From positions 1-64,000 of the forward strand of contig JAEZGI010000039.1 in NCBI GenBank assembly GCA_023416995.1: a stretch of DNA of 64,000 nt, in the 5' to 3' direction. Position 1 is the stretch's first letter. The number at the start of each line of letters is the position of its first letter. The stretch comes from Bacteroidota bacterium. Its GTDB lineage: Bacteria; Bacteroidota; Bacteroidia; Chitinophagales; Chitinophagaceae. Of this stretch, positions 26,426-34,011 are shown in pieces. The notes under the pieces are model-generated. The model was given only the letters and a program-made list of their open reading frames with translations, made no database searches and was not told where the DNA came from. The translations under genes were made by a program, and so were the position numbers.

Positions 26426-28051
26426 TTAATTGCCTTCTACCCGCACATAAATTTTTGTGTTAGTATCGTTGTGCGACTCAAGACCATCGGCTGAGGATGC
26501 CATAATAAGAACAGTATTTTTATTTTCCATTAAACGCACAACGATTGAAGTCAGTGATGAGCTGATGATGTTTGCGAGGGGATAAGTAGCAAGTGAACTA
26601 CCACCTTTAGCAGTTACCTGTACAGAAACAATATTTGTGAACCCGATATTTGCTGGTATTGCGATCGTTGTGATTCCTGTGTTGGTATTCGAAACTTCAG
26701 CAACCCAGATTTTTGTTATTTCATTGATTGCCGCTGTACCTGTTCCGCTATAATATGTTGGAGTTTTGGCACGCACAACCTTACCAGTCGCATCTACGCC
26801 AAGTACCGCTGCATCTGCAGTTGCTGCTGAAGCGGAAGTGAGATTTTCAAGCCGAAGCCCCGCATCACCTGTTGTGCCCGTTCGGATATGAACTATTGTA
26901 GATGGGGCCGTAGTGCCAAAACCTACCTGGCCGGTGCCGGTGATCCGCATTCTCTCATTAGTTGTAGCAAAACCTCCTGTAAAAAATCTTAAGGCGCGAG
27001 CTGCTGTTCCATTGCCGATGACAAAATCGTTACCTGTAGTATACAGGTAAGCATTGTTCGCACCATTGATCATTGGATAACCATTATTAGAAAATCCGCT
27101 CGAGTTGATTCCAAGGTTTACGAAATTGACCGACTCGGTGCCGTTATCAGCAGTAGCCACCAGGTCGGAACTGGCCGTGTTTCCTGCAGAACGATTTTGA
27201 ACGTTTATCTGCAGGTAATTATTGATACTTCCTTTACCGGTCATTAAATTGAAAGACTCTGTAACGCCTGCATCAATTAATAGTTTCTCGGGGTTACTGG
27301 CGTCAAACGCGTTTGAACCCACCGCCATCCGGCCGCTTTGTAAACGCATCATTTCAGACATTCCTGCCTGGTAGTTATAGCTTTTGAATACGATCGGTTC
27401 ATTGCCATCGTCTCCTACAATAAATTCAAACCCACCATTGTTGGCTGCGCCGGTTGCACCCATTTCAAAGTAATCAGTTCCCGCGGCGCTTCCTTTGATT
27501 CTGAAGTTACCACTTGGGTCAACAAACATTTTTGGTTTATAGAAGTCTGCTCCCGGTGCATGAAACTGAAGTGCGGACCGCATCAGTGTAACTGCTTCAT
27601 TGTTGTTGTCGTAATCGGTATAACTCTGTGTAAGACCCAGTGTTTGCCTGCGACCAAACTCCAGGTAACTGGTGTTGAAGGATCGGAACGTCATTGGCCG
27701 GTCGTCGACAGTACCAATAAAATCCGAAGCCGTGGTTCCTGTATTGCCCCGGGTAGACCATGCTGAGCCGAATCCATTATACGTAACTGCGCGCCAGGCA
27801 CCGCCTGATCTCGTTAACAGTTGTGCGCTCGGTGTGTGGTAGATCAACATTCCATCCGGTGGTGCGAGCACATTGATCAGCGCGGTGTCAGCGATCCTTG
27901 CCAATAACAAACCCTGGTTAGCAGAGTTCAACTCAAGTACCGCCGATTTTTGCATCAGGTTTGGGAAGTTTCCAAGCTTCAGTTGTTGGGCACGCAGATC
28001 GCTACCACACAGGCACAGCAAAGCAAGTAACCAACGGAATAGAGGTTTCAT
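26426..28051 (-). CDS. Secreted tail-fibre-like repeat protein
   Basis: About 541 residues starting at MKPLFRWLLALLCLCG, a signal peptide; an in-frame ATG at 28114 adds 21 residues without signal character. The N-terminal module (QKSAVLELNSANQGLLLARIADT... LAPPDGMLIYHT) is shared with the next gene upstream. The middle has GTGQVGFGTTAPSTIVHIRTG, the motif of long fibre proteins of the phage tail/endosialidase-chaperone kind widely seen in Bacteroidota exports. No C-terminal sorting domain or peptidase is visible. Probably a trimeric surface fibre. Confidence 0.85.
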   Translation of the reverse strand: MKPLFRWLLALLCLCGSDLRAQQLKLGNFPNLMQKSAVLELNSANQGLLLARIADTALINVLAPPDGMLIYHTPSAQLLTRSGGAWRAVTYNGFGSAWSTRGNTGTTASDFIGTVDDRPMTFRSFNTSYLEFGRRQTLGLTQSYTDYDNNNEAVTLMRSALQFHAPGADFYKPKMFVDPSGNFRIKGSAAGTDYFEMGATGAANNGGFEFIVGDDGNEPIVFKSYNYQAGMSEMMRLQSGRMAVGSNAFDASNPEKLLIDAGVTESFNLMTGKGSINNYLQINVQNRSAGNTASSDLVATADNGTESVNFVNLGINSSGFSNNGYPMINGANNAYLYTTGNDFVIGNGTAARALRFFTGGFATTNERMRITGTGQVGFGTTAPSTIVHIRTGTTGDAGLRLENLTSASAATADAAVLGVDATGKVVRAKTPTYYSGTGTAAINEITKIWVAEVSNTNTGITTIAIPANIGFTNIVSVQVTAKGGSSLATYPLANIISSSLTSIVVRLMENKNTVLIMASSADGLESHNDTNTKIYVRVEGN

Positions 28052-28116
28052 AGGAGTAGATTCACAAACCGGAGAAGCAACGTTGAGCCAGTCGGACCAA
28101 CGTTGCAAAAACATGA

Positions 28117-29766
28117 TTATTTCTTGATGATATACCAGTTGGAGCCGTCGGTTTGTAATGTTACGAAGGTCCAGTCGTTGTAAATAACATAAGAAGCACC
28201 ACCATCAATCGTTGAACCACCAGGTGAAAGTGTAAGTTGATTATCAATACCACCTGTACCGATCTTTTTAATCGTGTAGATACGACCTGCAAAATTTGTT
28301 GGATTTGGCAAAGAAAGAGTGATAGCGCTACTTGTTGTGTTAGCAAGAATGGTGTTATCAGCACCAGTTGCTGTATAGTTTGAAGTGATGGTTTTGATTG
28401 CCATAGAAAGCGATCCTTCAACCTGAACAGTTGAATTAGCAGTTCCTTCACCACCAACCAGCATTGCCTTGTTGGCAACAACACTGTCCTTAAAAGTTTT
28501 ACTACCAGCAAATGTTTGTGAAGCAGTGCTCACCACACCACGTGCAGCCTCACCAGCATTAGGAACATTAAAGAAAATGCTGTCGGCATTGTTTGTTGAA
28601 ACAGAAAGATCAGATCCTGTGGTTCTGAATGCAAAACCCTGGGCCGTGTCGCGGTTTCCATTGATACTACGAATTGCATTACCAAAGGCTGCGGCACTCA
28701 CCTGGCGTTTTTCGACCAAACCGTTTGAGATCACCAGCACTGAGTCAGCACTACTGTTGTTAGCAACTGTGTTAAGCGTAAGGGTACCGTTTACGGTAGC
28801 ATTATTGTTGAATGTTTTATTTCCACCAAAGCTCTGTGTACCTGCAGTAACAATACCAGGGTTAGTAGCATCGGCAGGATGAAGAATGATCTGGCGTGAG
28901 GTGCTGTCAATTATGATCGATGCGCCATTTACGTTTGAACCTGAAGCTACTGCCCCGATCGTTACCGTTTGAATAGCACTCTGAACTTTCTGCCAGTCAT
29001 TATAGGTAAGAAATCCATAAGGTTTGGTAGCACTTGAACCGTTTTGAACGGGCAGATACAATGCGATGGTGCTGTCTGCCGCTCTGTTTTCTATTGCCAC
29101 TGTATCTGTAGTGGTACTCGCTGCAGCAGTTATGCTAAGCGTTTGTTTCTGGATACCATTCACAGCTTTGATAGCGTTTTGAAAAGCTGATGACGACATT
29201 GTCCTTTTATAAACAGATCCATCACCATTTAAAACCAGCACGTCAAGTTCGTTTGTACCGGCAGCCATGTTTTGAAGTTTCACGGTCCCGTCCACCTCTA
29301 ACTTTGCTGTGGGATTATTCGTGCCGATCCCTACATTGCCCGCAGCATCGATACAAAGACGTTCAGCATTATTGGTTCTTATTACCAGGGGTTGACCATC
29401 TACGGTTCCCACAAAATGATCTGCGGGGTTGGTGCCGCTATTAACAGCAAGCGACCAGTTTGATGTTGCCTCCGAAAGATCTGCAATTTTTTTCCACGAA
29501 CCATTGCTGCGCAAACGCAAACTCTTGTCCGTATTTAAAAAGATGATCATCCCATCTGGCGGTGTAAGCGCGTTGATTGCAGCAGTATCTGCAAGTCTTG
29601 GTAAAAGCAAACCCTGCCTGCTGCTTTCTAATTCAAGAATAGATGATTTTTGAATGTTTGTTGGATTATCGCCGATCTTTAACTGGGCAGAAGCAGTTAA
29701 AGCTGATGCGATCACAAATGCGATTAATAATACGAGTCGTTGACTACCGGGAAACTGGCGTTTCAT
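28117..29766 (-). CDS. Secreted tail-fibre-like repeat protein (paralogue)
   Basis: A 549-residue protein with a signal peptide (cut near ASAQLK). It shares the N-terminal module of its downstream neighbour (IQKSSILELESSRQGLLLPRLADTAAINALTPPDGM). It continues with GNVGIGTNNPTAKLEVDGTV and long Ser/Thr/Asn-rich beta repeats, including two copies of AFxNAIxxxNG. The C-terminus (from ITSNYTATGADNTILAN to YIIKK) resembles the tip domain of phage-like fibres. It is the first gene of a three-gene minus-strand set and probably arose by tandem duplication with the next gene. Confidence 0.86.
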   Translation of the reverse strand: MKRQFPGSQRLVLLIAFVIASALTASAQLKIGDNPTNIQKSSILELESSRQGLLLPRLADTAAINALTPPDGMIIFLNTDKSLRLRSNGSWKKIADLSEATSNWSLAVNSGTNPADHFVGTVDGQPLVIRTNNAERLCIDAAGNVGIGTNNPTAKLEVDGTVKLQNMAAGTNELDVLVLNGDGSVYKRTMSSSAFQNAIKAVNGIQKQTLSITAAASTTTDTVAIENRAADSTIALYLPVQNGSSATKPYGFLTYNDWQKVQSAIQTVTIGAVASGSNVNGASIIIDSTSRQIILHPADATNPGIVTAGTQSFGGNKTFNNNATVNGTLTLNTVANNSSADSVLVISNGLVEKRQVSAAAFGNAIRSINGNRDTAQGFAFRTTGSDLSVSTNNADSIFFNVPNAGEAARGVVSTASQTFAGSKTFKDSVVANKAMLVGGEGTANSTVQVEGSLSMAIKTITSNYTATGADNTILANTTSSAITLSLPNPTNFAGRIYTIKKIGTGGIDNQLTLSPGGSTIDGGASYVIYNDWTFVTLQTDGSNWYIIKK

Positions 29767-29949
29767 AGGATGGTTTTTCTTGTTTAAATTGTTATGATAA
29801 TAATAAAACGTATAAAAAATTCAATTGTGTGATAGGTATATCAAAAGAATTTAGCTAAGGTCTTACTTATCAACTATTATGTTACCTACTAGCCACCAGG
29901 TAATAGCAAGCTGGGATATGAATAAAAAAAATCACGAGATATTTAAGGG

Positions 29950-30591
29950 ATGATGCAGATAATTTATTGCTACGATGCCTACTGCGGTTGGTGTTACGGG
30001 TTCAGCCCGGTTATGAAGAAGTTATTTGATACTTACAAGTCCGTTTTGCATTTCGAGGTACTTTCGGGCGGTATGATTCGCCCTGATACACCAAGACACA
30101 TTAGTGCCACAGCGGGCCATATTGCAAAGACCTACAAACAAATTGAAGAACTCACTGGTGTAACCTTCGGCCAGGATTATCTTTGGCACATCAAAAATCC
30201 TGATGAGAGCGACTGGTACCCTGATTCTCTTAAGCCGGCTGTTGCTCTCTCTATTTTTAAAGAAATATATCCATCATTACAGGTACCATTCGCACACGAT
30301 TTACAGTTGGCGCTGCACAGCGAGGGACGCGATTTGTGCGACAATGAAGCTTACCGCCATCTTCTCGGGAAGTATCATATTGATGTTGACGATTTTTATA
30401 CCAAACTGGCTTCGACGGAGTTCCAGGAAAAAGCGGCCTATGAGTTCGCACTGGTCAAACAGTTGCAGGTGACCGGTTTCCCGGCGTTGCTGATGCAGGA
30501 AAGCGAAAGCAAATTTTACCTGGTGTCAAGGGGATATACGGATTTCGACCGCTTAAACAATATTGTTCGGTCCTTACTCGAAACAAAATAA
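29950..30591 (+). CDS. DsbA family protein (FrnE-like)
   Basis: A 213-residue thioredoxin-fold protein with the redox motif CGWC (residues 12-15), an inserted helical domain and the cis-Pro loop TGFPALL near 178. There is no signal peptide, so it is cytoplasmic, like FrnE-type dithiol oxidoreductases rather than periplasmic DsbA. It ends at a hairpin shared with the convergent gene. A second ATG three bases on is an alternative start. Confidence 0.88.
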   Translation: MMQIIYCYDAYCGWCYGFSPVMKKLFDTYKSVLHFEVLSGGMIRPDTPRHISATAGHIAKTYKQIEELTGVTFGQDYLWHIKNPDESDWYPDSLKPAVALSIFKEIYPSLQVPFAHDLQLALHSEGRDLCDNEAYRHLLGKYHIDVDDFYTKLASTEFQEKAAYEFALVKQLQVTGFPALLMQESESKFYLVSRGYTDFDRLNNIVRSLLETK

Positions 30592-30593
30592 AA

Positions 30594-30617
30594 AAACCGC
30601 AACGATTGTTGCGGTTT
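30594..30617. terminator. Intrinsic terminator between convergent genes
   Basis: AAACCGCAAC and GTTGCGGTTT form a 10-bp perfect stem with loop GATT. On the minus strand a run of seven Ts follows, so it best serves the minus-strand coiled-coil gene; on the plus strand only TTT follows, and it may also stop the DsbA transcript. Confidence 0.82.
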
Positions 30618-30641
30618 CGAGGCGTCAGAGCCATAACCTTC

Positions 30642-30914
30642 TTATAATTCTGGTACCTCTTCGAGCTTATTATCTTTAGAAAATTTGTTCCTGGCAGCAC
30701 TATATTCGTTCTGCAACTCTGTAGTTGTGGCCAGGGCGTTATCAATCTGTTCAAAGATTTCCGGCAACTTTTGTTCAAGTGTACGGTCGCCAAGATTGAT
30801 GTTTTCAGCCTCTAACTGGGCAATCTTTTTTACCAATGCGGTTTCGCTGTTGATCGTGTCTTCCAGTTCTCTCAGAATCTTGTCCATCAATTGGAGCTTT
30901 GCTAACTTATCCAT
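30642..30914 (-). CDS. Small coiled-coil protein
   Basis: A 90-residue acidic protein with no signal peptide or TM segment. The heptad-like pattern of Leu/Ile in LMDKILRELEDTINSETALVKKIAQLEAENINLGD predicts a coiled coil, and the rest is helical too. No family is recognised. It has its own terminator, and a palindrome lies 57-77 bp upstream of its start (30971-30991). Confidence 0.75.
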   Translation of the reverse strand: MDKLAKLQLMDKILRELEDTINSETALVKKIAQLEAENINLGDRTLEQKLPEIFEQIDNALATTTELQNEYSAARNKFSKDNKLEEVPEL

Positions 30915-30970
30915 AGAATTGATATTTTTACAAACAAATTCCTAAATCCATGCCTAATTTAAGACTTTGA

Positions 30971-30991
30971 TTATCAGCAGATTGCTGATAA
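30971..30991. repeat. Inverted repeat upstream of coiled-coil gene
   Basis: TTATCAGCA and TGCTGATAA flank a 3-nt spacer, a perfect 9-bp inverted repeat. A further TTATCAG half-site lies at 31029-31035. The placement upstream of the minus-strand gene at 30914 fits an operator; a T-rich stretch after it could also make it a weak terminator. Confidence 0.5.
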
Positions 30992-31104
30992 ATCATTTTT
31001 GTCTTGCGTAATATATTGCCCAAAACGGTTATCAGTTGCTACTATTAATAACTCATCCTGCCAAGGGTTGTCCAACGAGATACTGATTCCAAGCCGCACT
31101 ATGA

Positions 31105-31135
31105 CAAAAAAGCCCCACAGTTAGACTGGAGGGCT
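31105..31135 (-). terminator. Terminator of the sigma factor operon
   Basis: On the minus strand AGCCC pairs with GGGCT, with an inner CAG/CTG pairing, and the hairpin is followed by six Ts. It lies 22 bp after the stop of the CpxP-like gene and closes the operon. Confidence 0.65.
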
Positions 31136-31156
31136 AATAGCAAACAATATTGGCAA

Positions 31157-31546
31157 TTATTGTCTTCCACCGCCGCCGCCACGTCTTGGACGAAGGGTCG
31201 GCTCGATCTCATCTTTGAACTTTTTAAACTGATCGGCGCTGAAGACTTTTTTCAGTTTCTCATCTCTTTCATTGGTCATCTTTTCAAATTCCGCACGCAT
31301 AGCATCACGGTCACCACCACCAGATCTCATTTCTTCCATGCGTTTTGCCTGTCCTTTATAAAAATCAGTAAAGATCGTTTCTGTTTTTGCAGACTGATCC
31401 TTATCGAGTTTGAGGTCGGCAAGTTTTTCCATGGTTGTTTTAGTCCTTTCCTCGGGACTTGGCATCTGGAAACCTCCACCCTGGGCAAATGAAATGCTTG
31501 TGAATGTAACCAGTAAAATCGCCAGTAAGCTCATCTTTGCTTTCAT
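31157..31546 (-). CDS. Small periplasmic CpxP/Spy-like protein
   Basis: About 129 residues with a signal peptide (MKAKMSLLAILLVTFTSISFAQ). The mature part is helical with the pattern ERTKTTMEKLADLKLDKDQ and KKVFSADQFKKFKDEIEP, typical of Spy/CpxP-like two-helix hairpins that sense or chaperone in the periplasm. Gly/Arg-rich ends (GGGFQMP, RPRRGGGGGRQ) are unusual. It is the last gene of the sigma factor operon, 90 bp after the membrane-anchored sensor gene. Confidence 0.83.
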   Translation of the reverse strand: MKAKMSLLAILLVTFTSISFAQGGGFQMPSPEERTKTTMEKLADLKLDKDQSAKTETIFTDFYKGQAKRMEEMRSGGGDRDAMRAEFEKMTNERDEKLKKVFSADQFKKFKDEIEPTLRPRRGGGGGRQ

Positions 31547-31636
31547 TATCAAAACTTTTTAAATTGATTAATTTATTAACCCGTATTTGACGTTGGGGAT
31601 TTGATAATGCTTGCGCCCTCAAATTAAAAAAGAGTA

Positions 31637-32146
31637 CTATTTTTTATTTTCTCCTTCGCGGTTACGATTATTTCTTGCGGGACCAGCCATACGTTTGATG
31701 CGTTCCTGCACAAGCGAATCATATTTGGGTCTTTGTTCAGGCGTACACACAAGACGGGAGTTTTTGAAATGATAAAACACCTGTAAATCCACAGCCTTTT
31801 GCTTCTCGCCGATAAGTGAAGCAGCATTTAGGATCACTGAATCAGGTGTTTCGGGTGATTTGAGAAGAATATAGAAGTTGTTTTTTGTTGTCTGTAAATC
31901 TTCAAACAACGGACGCATTTTTTTCCAATGTTCACTTCGCAAGCTGTCCAGTGTTTTCATTTGAACCGAATCGAGTCCCACTTCGCGTTTAAGCGTTTCC
32001 GTTAAACCATAACCCGGCTTTTGGCCATCATTTTGAGGGTTTACTTCAGCTTTCGGCCAGAGAAAATAAGCAAGTATCGCAAGGTTTGTAATCAGCAGGA
32101 TGACGATGATTACCACCAGCCTGCGTGTTTTTGAACTATTGATCAA
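31637..32146 (-). CDS. Membrane-anchored periplasmic sensor, CnrX/Metal_resist-like
   Basis: A 169-residue protein with one N-terminal TM helix (about 10-29, VVIIVILLITNLAILAYFLW) and a periplasmic helical domain. This carries the CpxP/ZraP-like motif GLDSVQMKTLDSLRSEHWKKM and the second-helix VFYHFKNSRLVCTPEQRPKYDSL. Single His residues lie in each motif (EHW and YHF) with a Cys nearby, candidate metal ligands. It overlaps the anti-sigma gene by 4 bp (ATGA). In CnrYXH such a protein releases the anti-sigma factor on metal binding. Confidence 0.85.
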   Translation of the reverse strand: MINSSKTRRLVVIIVILLITNLAILAYFLWPKAEVNPQNDGQKPGYGLTETLKREVGLDSVQMKTLDSLRSEHWKKMRPLFEDLQTTKNNFYILLKSPETPDSVILNAASLIGEKQKAVDLQVFYHFKNSRLVCTPEQRPKYDSLVQERIKRMAGPARNNRNREGENKK

Positions 32147-32472
32147 GGTTCCGAATTTGTATAATCATAGAAAGACGTAGATGCGATTTTATATTCATCC
32201 ACCATTGAGATTGCCTCCTGACTATAGGTTTCCTGCGCATCCGAACGGAAAATAGCAGTCGCATTCAATAACAGGATGAATGAGATCACAGACGCAATCA
32301 CGTAAGGTCTTGTTAGAAACAGCGTAATGGACTCCCACAGATTCTGGGGCTCTTCTTCTAATCTTGCCATCACACGGGTGTAAAAAAATGGTCCGGGAGT
32401 GGCTTTCTGCAAACCATCCAGACTGTTGAGGGTTTCCTCCACACGCTTCGATATCATTTTACTTTCCTCCAT
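32143..32472 (-). CDS. Probable anti-sigma factor
   Basis: A 109-residue single-pass membrane protein. A cytoplasmic N-terminal part of about 50 residues (VEETLNSLDGLQKATPGPFFYTRVMARLEEE) is followed by one TM helix (PYVIASVISFILLLNATAIF, about 54-73) and a short acidic periplasmic tail. Size and layout match anti-sigma factors such as CnrY. It lies 39 bp downstream of the ECF sigma gene and overlaps the sensor gene. Confidence 0.82.
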   Translation of the reverse strand: MEESKMISKRVEETLNSLDGLQKATPGPFFYTRVMARLEEEPQNLWESITLFLTRPYVIASVISFILLLNATAIFRSDAQETYSQEAISMVDEYKIASTSFYDYTNSEP

Positions 32473-32511
32473 ACAACATATTTGACGTGAATTGAAAATA
32501 AAACTTGTGTT

Positions 32512-33084
32512 TTACAGATTTTGCCGGTAAAAATTTTCAAGTGTCTTTTTCAAGTTCGTTTTTGCACGGTGCATCAACGACTCAACGGACGACACTGTTG
32601 TTTCCATCACTTCACTTATTTCCTGGTAGCTCAGACCTTCAATTTTATGAAGGGTAAAAGCAATTCTCTGATTTTCAGGCAAATCTGATACCGCTTTCAT
32701 CAAAGTCGCAGATTTTTCACGATTATCAAGAATTACCCCCGGATGATTAAAGTCAGGAGGGTGCACCAATGCTTCGTTTTGATCGCTAAACAGATTTTTT
32801 ACGAAAGCAAAACGCTTTTTTCTGTTCCGGCGCCGAATATGGTCCATCGCCTTACTGATAGTAATCCGGTATAACCAGGTAGAAAGCTTTGACTCACCCT
32901 TGAAAGAGTGAATGGATTCATACACTTGTACAAATACCTCCTGTGCCACATCTTCCGCATCTTCCGCGTTCTGAACTATACCAAATGCCGTGTTGTAAAC
33001 CAGGTCTTGCGACGACTCTACAATTTCACGGAAGGCAGCCCCATCGCCCTGCTTCAGCCGTTCAATTAAATTCCACTCATTCAA
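32512..33084 (-). CDS. ECF RNA polymerase sigma factor
   Basis: A 190-residue sigma-70 of the extracytoplasmic function group. Region 2 (residues 22-93) includes DLVYNTAFGIVQNAEDAEDVAQEVFVQV and LSTWLYRITISKAMDHIRR. Region 4 has LPENQRIAFTLHKIEGLSYQEISEVMETTVSSVESLMHRAK. It heads an operon with an anti-sigma factor and two periplasmic sensor-like proteins, pointing to envelope or metal stress control. A palindrome CTGAAATTTCAG lies at 33116-33127, 32 bp upstream. Confidence 0.95.
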   Translation of the reverse strand: MNEWNLIERLKQGDGAAFREIVESSQDLVYNTAFGIVQNAEDAEDVAQEVFVQVYESIHSFKGESKLSTWLYRITISKAMDHIRRRNRKKRFAFVKNLFSDQNEALVHPPDFNHPGVILDNREKSATLMKAVSDLPENQRIAFTLHKIEGLSYQEISEVMETTVSSVESLMHRAKTNLKKTLENFYRQNL

Positions 33085-33251
33085 ACCCGGTTTTTTTAAC
33101 TATGTAACGATATTACTGAAATTTCAGCTATTTCCCCAAAAACGTAAAGGTATCAGCCAAATGGGCAGTACACAAGAATGGCCCGGAACATTTTTGGAAT
33201 GCAGTTTGTCTAATTCGATTATCTTGCACGTCCTTTTTAAACAAACGGAAT

Positions 33252-33899
33252 ATGGAATACGGAAAAATTATTTCAGTGACCGGCATGCCCGGTTTGTACG
33301 AATTGCTAAGCAGTAAGAATGACGGGGCGATCGTTCGCTCTCTTGACGACAAGACCACCAAATTCGTCTCAAGCCGTATTCACAACTTTTCTCATCTCGA
33401 GAGTATTGAGATATATACGGTAACTGACAATGTTAATCTGGTAGAAGTGTTCCAGGCGATGGATAGCAGTTCAGAAAAACTTCCTGATGCTAAAGACGCT
33501 GCAGGTCTGAAAAAATACTTTGAAACGGTTTATCCCAATATTGATTTTGAACGCGTGTACACCAGCGATCTGAAAAAGATGGTAAAATGGTTACAGGTGC
33601 TGAAAGCAAACGATGTTGAACTTAAACTGACAGAGGCTCCGGAAGCAGAACAAGAAACCGAACAACCTGCCGAAGAAGAAAAACCGGTAACTAAAAAAGC
33701 TTCCAAAGCCGCTTCTGCAAAAGAAGATGAAAAACCTGCTCCTGCTAAAAAATCAGCCAAAAAAGAAAAAGAAGAGCCGGTAGCAGACGAATCCGAAGCA
33801 CCAAAAAAGAAGGCTGCTAAAGCTAAAAAAGATGCTGAAGAAACCGGCGAAGCCAAAGAGCCTGTTAAAAAGAAAGCCGCGCCCAAGAAGAAATCATAA
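33252..33899 (+). CDS. DUF5606 protein with Lys/Ala/Glu-rich tail
   Basis: A 215-residue protein. The N-terminal ~125 residues form a conserved Bacteroidota domain (MEYGKIISVTGMPGLYELLSSK; KYFETVYPNIDFERVYTSDLKK) of unknown role. From about residue 126 the chain is a low-complexity tail of Lys, Ala, Glu and Pro, similar in composition to histone H1-like tails; an acidic part is followed by an alternating basic part. There is no signal peptide. It is divergent from the sigma factor gene. Confidence 0.88.
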   Translation: MEYGKIISVTGMPGLYELLSSKNDGAIVRSLDDKTTKFVSSRIHNFSHLESIEIYTVTDNVNLVEVFQAMDSSSEKLPDAKDAAGLKKYFETVYPNIDFERVYTSDLKKMVKWLQVLKANDVELKLTEAPEAEQETEQPAEEEKPVTKKASKAASAKEDEKPAPAKKSAKKEKEEPVADESEAPKKKAAKAKKDAEETGEAKEPVKKKAAPKKKS

Positions 33900-33942
33900 G
33901 ATTCCTTATTATTGATAGCAACTGTCAATTTTCAAATTGATC

Positions 33943-33996
33943 CAGAAGCCAAAACACAGATGCTCAACACGATTGAACGCTGTCTTTTGGCTTTTG
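33943..33996 (+). repeat. Long hairpin between DUF5606 and M3 peptidase genes
   Basis: A 17-nt inverted repeat with two mismatches (CAGAAGCCAAAACACAG at 33943 and CTGTCTTTTGGCTTTTG at 33980) encloses a 20-nt loop. There is no clear T-run, so it is a poor intrinsic terminator; it could act as one, or as an mRNA stabiliser or control element in the 113-bp gap. Confidence 0.55.
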
Positions 33997-34011
33997 AACA
34001 ATAAAACAATT

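Noticed and set aside
28052..28114. Extension of the tail-fibre-like protein upstream of MKPLFRW
   Set aside because: Adding 21 residues would hide a clear signal peptide.
33937..34011. N-terminal extension of the M3 peptidase
   Set aside because: It runs through a hairpin and has no similarity to the family; the ATG at 34012 gives the expected start.
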